This document shows positions 25,867 through 34,248 of a stretch of DNA of 54,718 nt, piece after piece. Origin of the DNA: Chitinophagaceae bacterium (GTDB lineage: Bacteria; Bacteroidota; Bacteroidia; Chitinophagales; Chitinophagaceae); the NCBI GenBank assembly GCA_022843585.1, contig JALHNJ010000016.1:1-54718 (forward strand), written 5' to 3'. The position numbers and the translations under genes were made by a program. The notes under the pieces are model-generated. The model searched no databases and was not told the origin of the DNA. It was given only the letters and a program-made list of their open reading frames with translations. Every line of letters starts with the position of its first letter. The first letter of the stretch is position 1.

Positions 25867-27159
25867 ATGAAATATTTCCTTTTACTATTTTTTATTGCAG
25901 TTGCATCTTTTTGTAAGTCGCAAAATATTTTAGCACCCGGCAATGGTATATTTGAAAAATCTAAGATTAAAAGCGGCAGAACAGAAATGGTCTACTTTGC
26001 TATTAATGGCAGCCGAAAGGTGGAGATTGGTACTTTTTCAGTTGATATAGTTTATGACACTAAAACCATATCGGTTTACACCACTTTACAGTTCATGAAA
26101 TCAACCGACGCGTGGGTTGATACCTGCATTTCTGACGGGGCAACATTTAAACCCATCTACCGTTCATCGTTTAATAAAGACAATGCTTTTGTGATTAATT
26201 ATGCTAATGAAGTAAAGGGATATTACTACAATAAGCAAACTAAAAAAAGAACCACTATACAAGAGCCAGTTAAGGATGCTTTTTTTGACAGCTACGCTTA
26301 TCCTTATTTTATTGGATTACTTCCACTCACTGCAGGCTATAAAAAAGATTTGGTAGTGTTTGATTACAAGCCGGAAAACCAAACTAACATTAAGAGAACG
26401 AGGATTGAAGAAGTAAAGAACAATACGTATGTAAGCAGCACTACCGGAGAGCATAAAGTTTGGCAAGTAAGTGTTTTTGAGGAAGCCACCAATGATAAAT
26501 ATGATTATTACATAGATAAAAATAACGGAAGAATTTGGAAAATTGAAATATTGGCTAAAGGGCAAAAACTATTATTACTTGATAAAGAGATTGATTACAA
26601 TCCATTCGTAAATAAGTTTAATAAAGAAGAAACCTTAAAGCTTATTAAAAATGGCAGTGCTGTTATTACCGGGGAAGTTTTTGCACGGGACAATCAAAAC
26701 GATGGAATGCTTAAAGGCAAAGCCATATTTAATATTAATAAAAAACAATTTGCTAAAAAAGGTACATCTGTAGTTCTTATTCCGCAAACCGAATTTTTTA
26801 AAGAATGGTTAATAGTAAATGATGACCTCAGAAAAAAAGGCAGGGCAATTCCCTTGCCTAAAGAAGTTTTAGAATGTATTAAAGTAACTCCGGTTTACGA
26901 TGATGAAGGGCATTTTGAATTTGTAAACCTAATGCCGGGAGAGTATTTAGTTTATACTGAATTTGGCTATGTACATACCGGCATAAAATCTGAAGTTGTT
27001 GGTTATACAGATACTTATATGAATGGGATGTTTCAGGGTTCAAGGGAAAACAGAGAATATTACGGCTATAGTGCAAATGCTGCTGCATCTGTAAAAAAAA
27101 TAATTACAATAAAAACCGATGGCGAAAAAGTATCTATAAAATTAAAAAAGACATTATAG
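25867..27159 (+). CDS. exported protein, DUF3108-like N-terminal half
   Basis: 430 residues with a signal peptide ending FCKSQ. The first half has the pattern of DUF3108-type proteins (strand-rich, WVDTCISDGATFKPIYRSSF, a loop on KGYYYNKQTKKRT, later HKVWQVSVFEEATNDKYDYY and a NGRIWKIEI turn). The C-terminal 150 residues look like a carboxypeptidase-regulatory-like beta domain (GEVFARDNQNDGMLKGKAIF; HFEFVNLMPGEYLVYTEFGY). It is probably periplasmic or surface-exposed. The split gene at 30.4/32.1 kb shows the same kind of N-terminal domain. No enzymatic residues are evident. Confidence 0.65.
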   Translation: MKYFLLLFFIAVASFCKSQNILAPGNGIFEKSKIKSGRTEMVYFAINGSRKVEIGTFSVDIVYDTKTISVYTTLQFMKSTDAWVDTCISDGATFKPIYRSSFNKDNAFVINYANEVKGYYYNKQTKKRTTIQEPVKDAFFDSYAYPYFIGLLPLTAGYKKDLVVFDYKPENQTNIKRTRIEEVKNNTYVSSTTGEHKVWQVSVFEEATNDKYDYYIDKNNGRIWKIEILAKGQKLLLLDKEIDYNPFVNKFNKEETLKLIKNGSAVITGEVFARDNQNDGMLKGKAIFNINKKQFAKKGTSVVLIPQTEFFKEWLIVNDDLRKKGRAIPLPKEVLECIKVTPVYDDEGHFEFVNLMPGEYLVYTEFGYVHTGIKSEVVGYTDTYMNGMFQGSRENREYYGYSANAAASVKKIITIKTDGEKVSIKLKKTL

Positions 27160-27227
27160 GGAGTGAATAATTTCAACAATCTGAGAGGTTTACTTATAAA
27201 TATAAAAACTTAAAACCTAAGTATACA

Positions 27228-27734
27228 ATGAAATCAAAATTAATCTCCATTGCAAGTATTGCAAACATGGTATTTTTTCTCTTCTATCTTTTCGCATTTA
27301 CTAAAAAAGAGAATCAAGCAACTATCAATTTTGAAGATAAAGTTCTAAAAGTACGGGGTATTGTAGTTGTTGACTCTCTTGGAATAGAACGGGTGATTGT
27401 AGGGGCTCACTTACCTGAGCCCAATTTTGAAAAAGGGTATCGTATTGCTGCCAGAGGTAAAGGCGGGTCTGTATCAGGAGTAATGCTTTACGACCACGAA
27501 GGCCAGGAAAGAGGTGGGTATGTAACTGACGATGGCTTTGGTAATGCTTTTTTGACTTTGGATTCCAAAACAAGTCAGCAGATGTTATTGCTTGCAGAAC
27601 CTCAGGGTAGTGCAACATTTAAACTCTGGGATAGAAGTAACAATAGTGTAAATCTGAGTGTTGGCGATGAAGCTGTAATAGAGTTAACAAATAAAGGTAA
27701 AAAAATCAAACTGCATGAAAATGAAAACAAGTAG
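27228..27734 (+). CDS. membrane-anchored hypothetical protein
   Basis: 168 residues. A hydrophobic N-terminal segment (about 8-26) acts as anchor or signal. The rest is all beta: VVVDSLGIERVIVGAHLPEP, AARGKGGSVSGVMLYDHEG, GGYVTDDGFGNAFLTLDSK, QGSATFKLWDRS. The VVDS.G..RVIVGA and LYD.EG.ERGGYVT motifs belong to an uncharacterised Bacteroidota family seen as single-domain proteins. The last 20 bases overlap the next gene, so translation is probably coupled. Confidence 0.65.
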   Translation: MKSKLISIASIANMVFFLFYLFAFTKKENQATINFEDKVLKVRGIVVVDSLGIERVIVGAHLPEPNFEKGYRIAARGKGGSVSGVMLYDHEGQERGGYVTDDGFGNAFLTLDSKTSQQMLLLAEPQGSATFKLWDRSNNSVNLSVGDEAVIELTNKGKKIKLHENENK

Positions 27735-28752
27735 TTCAATCATTATCATTCTGATAATATTTACTTCACTAATCGAAGTGAAAGCTCAAAAAAGTGACTT
27801 GTTTATACCCAAAATGACAGCGGTTAACCCTGTATCATACACTGACGTAGTGTTCATTGCAAAAAAAGATACGGTATTAGTATCCACCTACAGTGGTAGA
27901 ATCAGCAAAATAATAAAAGGAGTGCAAAAGGAAATGGTCATTTCTCAACTGGGGGATGAAATATATTTTCTTTCTTATAATCCAGTTAAAAAACATATTG
28001 CTGCAAGTACATTGGAAAATGGAATTGTAATTGTAAATGAAAAAAGTGGAAAAACAGTACTAAAACTTCCATTAATACAAACCTGGTCTTTAAGGATTGG
28101 CTATTCCAGCGACTCAAAATTATTGTTCGCCAATGACCAAAGGGGAAATAAATTTATTTGGGATGTAAATACTAATTATAGCCCTGTAATCCTGCCTGAA
28201 ACAATTCCAGGGGGTTTAATTTATTCAATCGAAAAGAATATCATAACCTTAATATCGGCTAAAGTAATTACTAAATATGATTTTGAAACACATACAACTA
28301 TACAAGAAATCCCAATAAGTGTAAGCAGAATTACTGATATAGACGACTCTAACAATATCTTAAGTGTCGATTTTAATGTTTGCAAATTACATAACACTAA
28401 AGATAACAAAGAGCTCTTTACATTCAAACACCCTTCATGGTTGAGACCAGTTGAATCAATAGGTGGAGAAGATGCTGCAAGAACTAATGGACTAGTAGTC
28501 AAAAATGGCTATTTTGAAGACCCAAATTATCAAATGGCTCTTACATCTGCTAAGTTTGGAAGGAATAAAATATTTACATCCGGCATTGACCGCTCTATTA
28601 GGATTTGGGATAAAAATACTGGTCAACTACTTAATTCACTTACCGGCCATAAAGCAACCGTCAATAAAATCAAGGTCTCAATGGATAACTCCCAACTAGT
28701 CTCTATTGATTTAAAAGGCGGTATAAAATTTTGGAGCATTGATTCAGATTAA
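27715..28752 (+). CDS. exported WD40-repeat-like protein
   Basis: 345 residues with a signal peptide (SSSIIIILIIFTSLIEVKAQ). Seven or so short beta repeats follow. Only the last two are textbook WD40 units: KIFTSGIDRSIRIWDKNTGQ with LLNSLTGHKATVNKIKVS, and LVSIDLKGGIKFWSID. Earlier blades are divergent (LLFANDQRGNKFIWDVN). A single beta-propeller in the periplasm is the likely fold, probably acting as a protein-binding platform. The start overlaps the previous gene by 20 bases; ATG 27721 is an alternative. Confidence 0.75.
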   Translation: MKMKTSSSIIIILIIFTSLIEVKAQKSDLFIPKMTAVNPVSYTDVVFIAKKDTVLVSTYSGRISKIIKGVQKEMVISQLGDEIYFLSYNPVKKHIAASTLENGIVIVNEKSGKTVLKLPLIQTWSLRIGYSSDSKLLFANDQRGNKFIWDVNTNYSPVILPETIPGGLIYSIEKNIITLISAKVITKYDFETHTTIQEIPISVSRITDIDDSNNILSVDFNVCKLHNTKDNKELFTFKHPSWLRPVESIGGEDAARTNGLVVKNGYFEDPNYQMALTSAKFGRNKIFTSGIDRSIRIWDKNTGQLLNSLTGHKATVNKIKVSMDNSQLVSIDLKGGIKFWSIDSD

Positions 28753-28788
28753 CTTTTCGTAAGAAAATTAATCTTTGATTAAGTTATA

Positions 28789-28899
28789 ATGGCGATAGAA
28801 GTATTATATCTTTTTTCACATAAACAAGAAAAGGAGTTTATAATTAGAGCAGGAAATAAACGGGAAGATTTACAGGTAGAAAATAAGGATAGGATTTAG
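28789..28899 (+). CDS. very short ORF, doubtful
   Basis: 36 codons (MAIEVLYLFSHKQEKEFIIR...) in the 218-base gap between the WD40-like and DoxX genes. The composition is protein-like, and it could be a small protein or a scrap of a deleted gene. No ribosome-binding or family evidence. Confidence 0.2.
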   Translation: MAIEVLYLFSHKQEKEFIIRAGNKREDLQVENKDRI

Positions 28900-28970
28900 T
28901 ATGTAGTGTAGTGGTCAATAAATTGAACCTGTGCAAATTAAAATGTTATAAACAATTTTTAAAAAGTAAA

Positions 28971-29393
28971 ATGAAAATACTATCAAACAACACTTTCTTA
29001 CTTCGTTTAGCTGTATCAGTTATTCTTGTTTCCCATGCCGTAGCCACAATGTTTAATGGCGGAATTAATGGTTTTGGTGAAGCACTCAATGAATGTGAAT
29101 GGGGTATTTGTCTTGCCCCTTTGGGAGTGCCTATTGCATGGGCAATTAAATTATCGCACTTGGCTTGTGTCTTCAGTTTATTATCTAATAAATATGTAAA
29201 GCTTACTTCGCTTATAACTATTTTGATATTGGTAATGGGCATTATTCTGATTCATGGCAGAGAAGGATGGTTTGTAGTAGGTCCCGGCCGTAACGGTATT
29301 GAATTTAATTTCCTCCTAATCTTTGCATTACTGACAATTATGTTCCCGAATGGAATTAAAAAAACAAGTATTAACCAGGTACAAGGCAACTAG
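28971..29393 (+). CDS. DoxX-like membrane protein
   Basis: 140 residues from ATG 28971 (an upstream in-frame GTG start at 28911 adds non-membrane sequence). Four membrane helices; the first carries LRLAVSVILVSHAVATMFNG, helix 2 PLGVPIAWAIKLSHLACVFS, helix 3 LITILILVMGIILIHGREGW and helix 4 FNFLLIFALLTIMF. The helix-1 RLAVSVILV.HA and the GREGWFVVGPGRNG loop before helix 4 are like DoxX/DoxD family inner-membrane proteins. The function is unknown; it lies 70 bases before an exported esterase. Confidence 0.65.
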   Translation: MKILSNNTFLLRLAVSVILVSHAVATMFNGGINGFGEALNECEWGICLAPLGVPIAWAIKLSHLACVFSLLSNKYVKLTSLITILILVMGIILIHGREGWFVVGPGRNGIEFNFLLIFALLTIMFPNGIKKTSINQVQGN

Positions 29394-29462
29394 TACCAAC
29401 AAGAGTTAGGCTCTTTGCAAAATTATCAAAAAGAGGCAGCATATTTTATTAAAAACTTAACA

Positions 29463-30389
29463 ATGAAAAAAAACATTTTTATAATTGCGACAATTCTTCT
29501 TTTGCTTTTGCAAACGACCTCTTTTGCTCAGCAAAAAGTAATCCCACTTTATTCTGGTGAAATACCAAACTCCAAAAAAACACCAGCCGGGTACAAGGAA
29601 AATTTGGACACAAACGGATTATTTACTCAAATCAGTATTCCAACCTTAACAGTTTACACTCCAAAAAAGGGCACAGAAAATGGAACAGCAGTAATAGTGC
29701 TTGGAAGTGGTGGGTACAGGGTGCTTGTAGATGAAGGAGGAGATGTTGCAAAAGCATTTATTAGTAAGGGAATAACAACTTTTGTATTAAAATACCGCTT
29801 GCCAAGTGATGAAATAATGAATGATAAAAGTATAGGCCCATTACAAGATGCCCAAATGGCTATTAAGCTGGTACGGATGAATGCAAAACAGTATAACCTT
29901 GATACAAATAAAATAGGATTTGTAGGGCTTTCTGCCGGAGGCCATCTTGCATCAACTGAAGCTACACATCTTAATACAGTTTTTATTGAAAATAAAGAAA
30001 GTATAAATCTTCGCCCAGATTTTATGGTTTTGGCATACCCCGTTATTAGTTTTACACATGCCAAAGTAAGTGCTACTATAGCTAAGCTACTTGGAGAAAA
30101 CCCTTCGCAAGATTCTCTAAATTTTTTCAGCAATGAAAAACATGTAACCGCCGATACTCCACCCACATTTTTACTTCATGCCGGCGATGATACAAGAGTT
30201 TCTGTACAACATAGTATTCTATTTTATGAGGCCTTGCAAAAGGCAAAAGTAAAATCAGAGTTTCATATACTTCAAAATGGAGGGCATGGTTTTGGACTTG
30301 AACATGATACAAGAGGCAATCAATGGTTCTCTTGGTGTATTGACTGGTTAAATGAGATTGGGTTTGGAATTCAAATAAAGGCAAATTAA
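29463..30389 (+). CDS. exported esterase/lipase-like alpha/beta hydrolase
   Basis: 308 residues from ATG 29463 with signal peptide ending SFAQ. It belongs to the acetyl-esterase (Aes/BD-FAE-like) branch: LGSGGYRVLVDEGG replaces the HGGG oxyanion loop, nucleophile elbow FVGLSAGGHLAS, LHAGDDTRVSVQHS for the Asp and QNGGHGFGL for the His. Periplasmic ester or acetyl-sugar deacetylation is the likely type of activity, but the substrate is not identifiable. It precedes the interrupted gene at 30402 by 12 bases. Confidence 0.85.
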   Translation: MKKNIFIIATILLLLLQTTSFAQQKVIPLYSGEIPNSKKTPAGYKENLDTNGLFTQISIPTLTVYTPKKGTENGTAVIVLGSGGYRVLVDEGGDVAKAFISKGITTFVLKYRLPSDEIMNDKSIGPLQDAQMAIKLVRMNAKQYNLDTNKIGFVGLSAGGHLASTEATHLNTVFIENKESINLRPDFMVLAYPVISFTHAKVSATIAKLLGENPSQDSLNFFSNEKHVTADTPPTFLLHAGDDTRVSVQHSILFYEALQKAKVKSEFHILQNGGHGFGLEHDTRGNQWFSWCIDWLNEIGFGIQIKAN

Positions 30390-30401
30390 ATAATTAAAGT
30401 C

Positions 30402-30687
30402 ATGAAGTATTTATCACTCACTATGTTTCTTGCAATCATTTTTCTATCGTCAGACAATTTGAATGCTCAAAAATATGATACCATACAAGTCACATCAACA
30501 AGCATTAATACCAAAGTATTAAGGGAAGGTACACACCGCTATCTTGTTTACGCTAAAATGAAGAAAGATAGCATCCGTACACTAACGCAGTTTTGGACAA
30601 GAACAATTAAACGGACTGACTATAATGGAACGCCAGCCATTGAAATTACGCAGGAATGGGAAGACAAAGACAGCGTCATGCACATAG
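30402..30687 (+). pseudogene. exported protein gene, 5' part (interrupted by a cassette)
   Basis: Signal peptide MKYLSLTMFLAIIFLSSDNLNAQ, then a beta-rich DUF3108-like segment (VLREGTHRYLVYAKMKK, TDYNGTPAIEITQEWEDKDS). The natural frame breaks after VMHI at base 30687. As the sequence stands, translation runs into the inserted segment and stops at 30716 after a foreign tail (SGKLTAES). The matching 3' part starts at 32073: joining 30687 to 32073 gives VMHI-VKYYSDTKTMQPLYH in frame. The rejoined gene has 273 codons including the stop and no internal stop. Confidence 0.8.
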
Positions 30688-32072
30688 TTAGCGGCAAGTT
30701 GACCGCAGAATCGTAAAAATTAGAAGTGTAATTAAAAATAAAAATAAAATGAACGTAAAATCTGCATTAACCACATTCTTAATAACAACTTTATTTTGTC
30801 TTTATGTTATAGGGCAGTCTATAAATAAATCGACAACTAAAATTTCAATAGATAGTTTTATTGAAAACAAAATGAAAGAAACAGGAATAGTTGGTATTGG
30901 AGTTTCAATTATTATTGATAAAAAAGTAGCTTGGACAAATGGGTATGGCTATGCGGACAAAGAAAATAAAATTCCTTTCACAACTTCGACTATAATGAAT
31001 ATTGCTTCAATCAGTAAGACTTTTACAGGTTTATGCATTATGAAAGCAGTTGAAGAAGGAAAAGTTTCACTTGACGAGGACATAAATAAGTACTTGCCTT
31101 TCAAAGTGATTAATCCAAATTTTCCTAATGATAAAATTACATTAAGACATTTGGCAACACATACATCAGGTTTAGCTGACCGCTACCCATTTTATACAGA
31201 CAGCACCTATTTTTATGGTGGCAGTAAACCAGAACCCTTAGGAGAGTTTTTAAAAAACTACTTTGTACAAGGTGGCAGATACTACTCAAAAGATAATTTC
31301 TTAAATGCAAAGCCAGGAACGAATAGAGATTATTCTAACATAGGAGCGGGATTGGCAGGATATATTATTGAATTGAGAACAGGAAAAACACTAAATGAAT
31401 ATGCTAAAAAACATATTTTTAAGCCTTTAAAAATGCAAAATTCAGGTTGGGCGTTGAATGAAATTAATATAAATAAGCATTCTAAACTTTATGAAAAAAA
31501 AGGCGATAGTATTGTGCAAATCCAATTTTACGAAGGAACAACTTATCCAGACGGTGGTGTAAGAACTTCGGTACAAGAATTGTCTAAATTTTTTATTAGC
31601 CTACTAAATGATGGCAAATACAAAAAAACAAGACTTTTAAAAAAAGAAACTGTTGAAGAAATGCTTCGTTTTCAGTATTCCGAACAGAATAAACCTGAAA
31701 ACGTAAAATTGAACAAAGTTAATCAAGGAATTTTTTGGGCAACCAAGTTAGGTGCTACACGAATTGGGCACAATGGCTCTGACCCTGGTGTAAGAACTTT
31801 TATGCTATCTGATTTGAATAAAGAATTTGCTGTAATTGTGTTTTTCAATACTTCATTGACCGAAGAGGATGAAGGAAAATTCTTCGACATTTATGAGGAG
31901 CTTTACAAATTTGCAAAAGACATAAAAAAGAAACAAACAACCAGCCGCTAACAAGGTATTGGCAAAAAAGGTGCAGAAGTGCAAGCCTCAACATTTGGAA
32001 TCCTATTTAGCTTTGGTTCAAAATTTAAGCTGACGTTTTTCAAATTCCCCTTCTTCGCCAATACCCAAACCG
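30688..32072 (+). mobile_element. integron-like gene cassette (1385 bp) inserted in a gene
   Basis: The left end TTAGCGGC follows the host's last G (30687), and the right end is the G at 32072 before host TTAAATAC. The left arm GTTAGCGGC (30687-30695) is the exact reverse complement of GCCGCTAAC at 31944-31952, which overlaps the cargo stop codon, as in many integron cassettes. An inner pair GGTATTGGC (31955) and GCCAATACC (32057) completes an R''-L''-L'-R' layout. One cargo gene, with start 61 bases from the left end. There are no terminal transposon repeats, and any target duplication is limited to the GTT. No integrase is encoded in the window. Confidence 0.75.
30749..31951 (+). CDS. beta-lactamase family serine hydrolase (class C type), cassette cargo
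   Basis: 400 residues with a signal peptide (about 1-22). The serine site is SISK (Ser87, Lys90), the second motif is YSN (near 193) and the third is HNGS (near 343) in place of KTG, the pattern of the AmpC/PBP4*/esterase-like family rather than a proven resistance enzyme. RHLATHTSGLADR is also typical. The periplasmic activity could be D-Ala peptidase, esterase or beta-lactamase. The stop codon lies inside the attC-like R'' arm. It is the only cargo of the inserted segment, so its history differs from its neighbours'. Confidence 0.88.
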   Translation: MNVKSALTTFLITTLFCLYVIGQSINKSTTKISIDSFIENKMKETGIVGIGVSIIIDKKVAWTNGYGYADKENKIPFTTSTIMNIASISKTFTGLCIMKAVEEGKVSLDEDINKYLPFKVINPNFPNDKITLRHLATHTSGLADRYPFYTDSTYFYGGSKPEPLGEFLKNYFVQGGRYYSKDNFLNAKPGTNRDYSNIGAGLAGYIIELRTGKTLNEYAKKHIFKPLKMQNSGWALNEININKHSKLYEKKGDSIVQIQFYEGTTYPDGGVRTSVQELSKFFISLLNDGKYKKTRLLKKETVEEMLRFQYSEQNKPENVKLNKVNQGIFWATKLGATRIGHNGSDPGVRTFMLSDLNKEFAVIVFFNTSLTEEDEGKFFDIYEELYKFAKDIKKKQTTSR

Positions 32073-32079
32073 TTAAATA
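31944..32079 (+). other. attC-like recombination site at the cassette end
   Basis: About 130 bp: R'' GCCGCTAAC, spacer AA, L'' GGTATTGGC, about 93 bases of weakly self-complementary DNA, L' GCCAATACC (32057-32065), spacer CAAACC, then GTTAAAT. In the inserted state R' belongs to the host; in the circular form it would be GTTAGCGGC, pairing perfectly with R''. Long imperfect stem sites with conserved AAC/GTT ends are how integron attC sites are recognised. A frame open through the site is not a real N terminus of the downstream part. Confidence 0.7.
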
Positions 32080-32605
32080 CTATTCTGATACTAAAACAAT
32101 GCAACCGCTGTATCATAAAACATGGTGGAAGGTGCAAGCAGGGAGAAATGCTACTACTAAAACTGTAAGTGAAACAATTGTTGATTTCAACAGTAAAACA
32201 CTCAGTTATAATGGTGTTCAATTAAGCGATGCAGATGCCGCCAAACAGACAAAAGCAATTTGGGAGGCATATAAATCGTCAATTGATAAATATTACCTCA
32301 ACTGGCATCTGGATTTAGAAACTTTTCCTTTACTGCCGTATAAAATGGGAGTAACATTTCTTATACCATCCTACGACCCTGGTACATCTTCAAAATTTCA
32401 AGAAGTGGCTTATACAGTAACCGGCTCAGAAAAACTAATTGGCTACAACGACCAAAAAATTGATGGCTGGCTATTGGTGCATGAGAGTAAAGGAAATAAA
32501 GAAGTTTTTTGGATAAGTAAAAAAACAAAAGCGGTTTTAAAATTAGAGCAGCAACTAAACGGCAGGTTTTATAGGTACAAAATAAAGTTGGGTTTTAGTA
32601 TGTAG
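32073..32605 (+). pseudogene. exported protein gene, 3' part (displaced by the cassette)
   Basis: Continues the gene begun at 30402: TVKYYSDTKTMQPLYHKTWW at the join, then VDFNSKTLSYNGVQ, FPLLPYKMGVTFLIPSYDPG, WLLVHESKGNKEVFWISKKT and a final YRYKIKLGFSM. This matches the second half of DUF3108-type proteins (QPLYH and PYK marks, and a final lysine-rich strand). An ATG at 32099 might allow translation of a fragment without a signal peptide. It is probably non-functional unless the cassette excises. Confidence 0.75.
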
Positions 32606-32655
32606 TTCATAACAAAATATAATTCATCATATCTATTCACATAAATAAACTATTA

Positions 32656-33570
32656 ATGAAAAAAACAATTGTAACACTTTTCTTGATAACTCCTATCATT
32701 CTTTTTAGCCAAATTCAAAAAACTGGTAACCTAACAATCTTTTCAGAAGATGGCGACAAATTCTATTTAATGCTTAATGGAGAAAAGCAAAATAACCTAC
32801 CACAAACTAATCTTCGGGTAGAAGAATTAGCAAACCCTCACTACAATGCAAAAATAGTATTTGCTGATTCTACTTTAGCTATCATTACCAAAAACAACCT
32901 TGCCCTGGTTGATATGGACGAAAAATTGATGGATGTAACTTATAAGCTAAAGAAAGATAAAGCTGGTAAGCCCAAACTAACTTTTTATTCAGCCATAGAA
33001 GTGCAAAAAGATTACATACCCTCAAATGGAGTACATGTTTACAGATATGGAAGACCAGCTTTTGAGCAAGTAAGTAACGGCACAGTACTTACCACTGTTA
33101 CAACCACATTAAACGATGCCTTTTCGGCAAATATCAATATGAATGGTATTGGCGTTAATTTTTCTGTTTCTGACCCTTCCATAACAACAACCACTACAAC
33201 AACAACCACTACCACCAATGGAGGTTACAACTCAGGTACTGGTAATACCAATAATTCACCAGTTATTATTGGATGCAAAGGTTTACCAATGAAGCCTGCT
33301 GACTTTAATGCCGCCTTACAAACTATTGCTGATATAAATTTTGATGACACAAAACTCACCACAGCCCAAAGTATTGTATCAAGCAATTGCCTTTCAACAA
33401 GCCAGGTAATTAATATTTGCAGGCTGTTTACATTTGAAAGCTCCAAGCTTGCTTTTGCTAAACATGCTTACCAATACACAACAGACCGTAACATGTATTT
33501 TAAAGTGAATGATATTTTCAATATGTCATCCAGTAAAGAAGAACTAAGCAAATTTATTACTACCCAGTAA
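32656..33570 (+). CDS. exported DUF4476 protein
   Basis: 304 residues: signal peptide ending ILFSQ; an N-terminal beta domain (NLTIFSEDGDKFYLMLNGEK, NLPQTNLRVEELANPHYNA); a linker with a run of about 12 threonines near 177-188; and a C-terminal helical DUF4476 domain (ADFNAALQTIADINFDDTKL, ICRLFTFESSKLAFAKHAYQ, FNMSSSKEELSKFI). It is probably periplasmic or surface-associated, with no known activity. A broken paralogue lies at 52855-53442 and shares the 5' flank CATATCTATT.ACATAAATAAA, so the promoter region was copied too. Confidence 0.85.
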   Translation: MKKTIVTLFLITPIILFSQIQKTGNLTIFSEDGDKFYLMLNGEKQNNLPQTNLRVEELANPHYNAKIVFADSTLAIITKNNLALVDMDEKLMDVTYKLKKDKAGKPKLTFYSAIEVQKDYIPSNGVHVYRYGRPAFEQVSNGTVLTTVTTTLNDAFSANINMNGIGVNFSVSDPSITTTTTTTTTTTNGGYNSGTGNTNNSPVIIGCKGLPMKPADFNAALQTIADINFDDTKLTTAQSIVSSNCLSTSQVINICRLFTFESSKLAFAKHAYQYTTDRNMYFKVNDIFNMSSSKEELSKFITTQ

Positions 33571-33695
33571 TTAATTGATGGAACTGAATCACAGGTTGGA
33601 AACAGTAAAGTATTTTTTAAACAATTTTTAAAACAGATGTAATAAAAAAAAGAGAGAAGCACATTTGCTAATCTTCATAAAATTTAAAGAACAAA

Positions 33696-33729
33696 GTTTT
33701 CATAGACTCAAAAGGTGATTCTATAGACT
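33696..33729 (+). promoter_or_regulatory. 21-bp-spaced direct repeat upstream of a lipoprotein gene
   Basis: CATAGACT (33701) and TATAGACT (33722) are 21 bp apart, matching the spacing of the pairs in repeats A-C, whose second halves read TGTAGACT. This is the geometry expected of a LytTR-dimer site. It lies 62 bases before the gene at 33791. Confidence 0.4.
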
Positions 33730-33790
33730 AAGAAGTTTTCTGAGCAACGAATTGCTATTACTAAGTGTCAGTTTGTAAAAATAATTTAGT

Positions 33791-34201
33791 ATGAAAAAAA
33801 GAAATTTAATTGCCGCATTTATCGGCATAAGTTTAGTTTTTAGCTCTTGTAAAAAGAGTAACAGCGACTGTAATTTAATTGCAGCTAAAATCATACGTTA
33901 TGATTGTGACAGGGTGATTTTCCAAATTCTATCTGACGAATTAATTGGAGACGCAACTTGGCAAGATGTGCAAATCGGGCAGCAATACAAGAATGTTGTT
34001 TCGTATTACAATACATGCAAAATTGCAGAATTTGTAAATGGTGAGAAAAGTACTTTATATGTACGAATTAAAAATGATACCCAGGAATATCATGATTTAG
34101 ATTGTATTACTTGCAAAGCAATTTCACCTGCACCACCTCAAACAAAAGTTGATTTTATCGAGATTTCGAAAACGCCTTGTGAAACATTTTCAGGTAATTA
34201 A
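33791..34201 (+). CDS. small lipoprotein of unknown function
   Basis: 136 residues. Signal peptide with lipobox VFSSC (Cys 20) followed by KKSNSDC, typical of Bacteroidota lipoproteins. The mature domain is beta-rich with several cysteines (NLIAAKIIRYDCDRVIFQIL, YYNTCKIAEFVNG, HDLDCITCKAISPAPP). The paired cysteines suggest disulphides or metal binding, but no family is recognised. A 21-bp direct repeat lies just upstream. Confidence 0.7.
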   Translation: MKKRNLIAAFIGISLVFSSCKKSNSDCNLIAAKIIRYDCDRVIFQILSDELIGDATWQDVQIGQQYKNVVSYYNTCKIAEFVNGEKSTLYVRIKNDTQEYHDLDCITCKAISPAPPQTKVDFIEISKTPCETFSGN

Positions 34202-34248
34202 GAGAAATCAGTAATTAAATTATAGACCCAAGGCAATATCATTATTTT

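Noticed and set aside
31979-32098. Apparent N-terminal extension of the 32.1-32.6 kb frame
   Set aside because: This part lies inside the attC-like site; the residues are a by-product of an open frame through recombination-site DNA.
33181-33216. ACA/ACC run as a possible CRISPR or microsatellite array
   Set aside because: It encodes the threonine linker of the DUF4476 protein; there are no spacers and the frame is kept.
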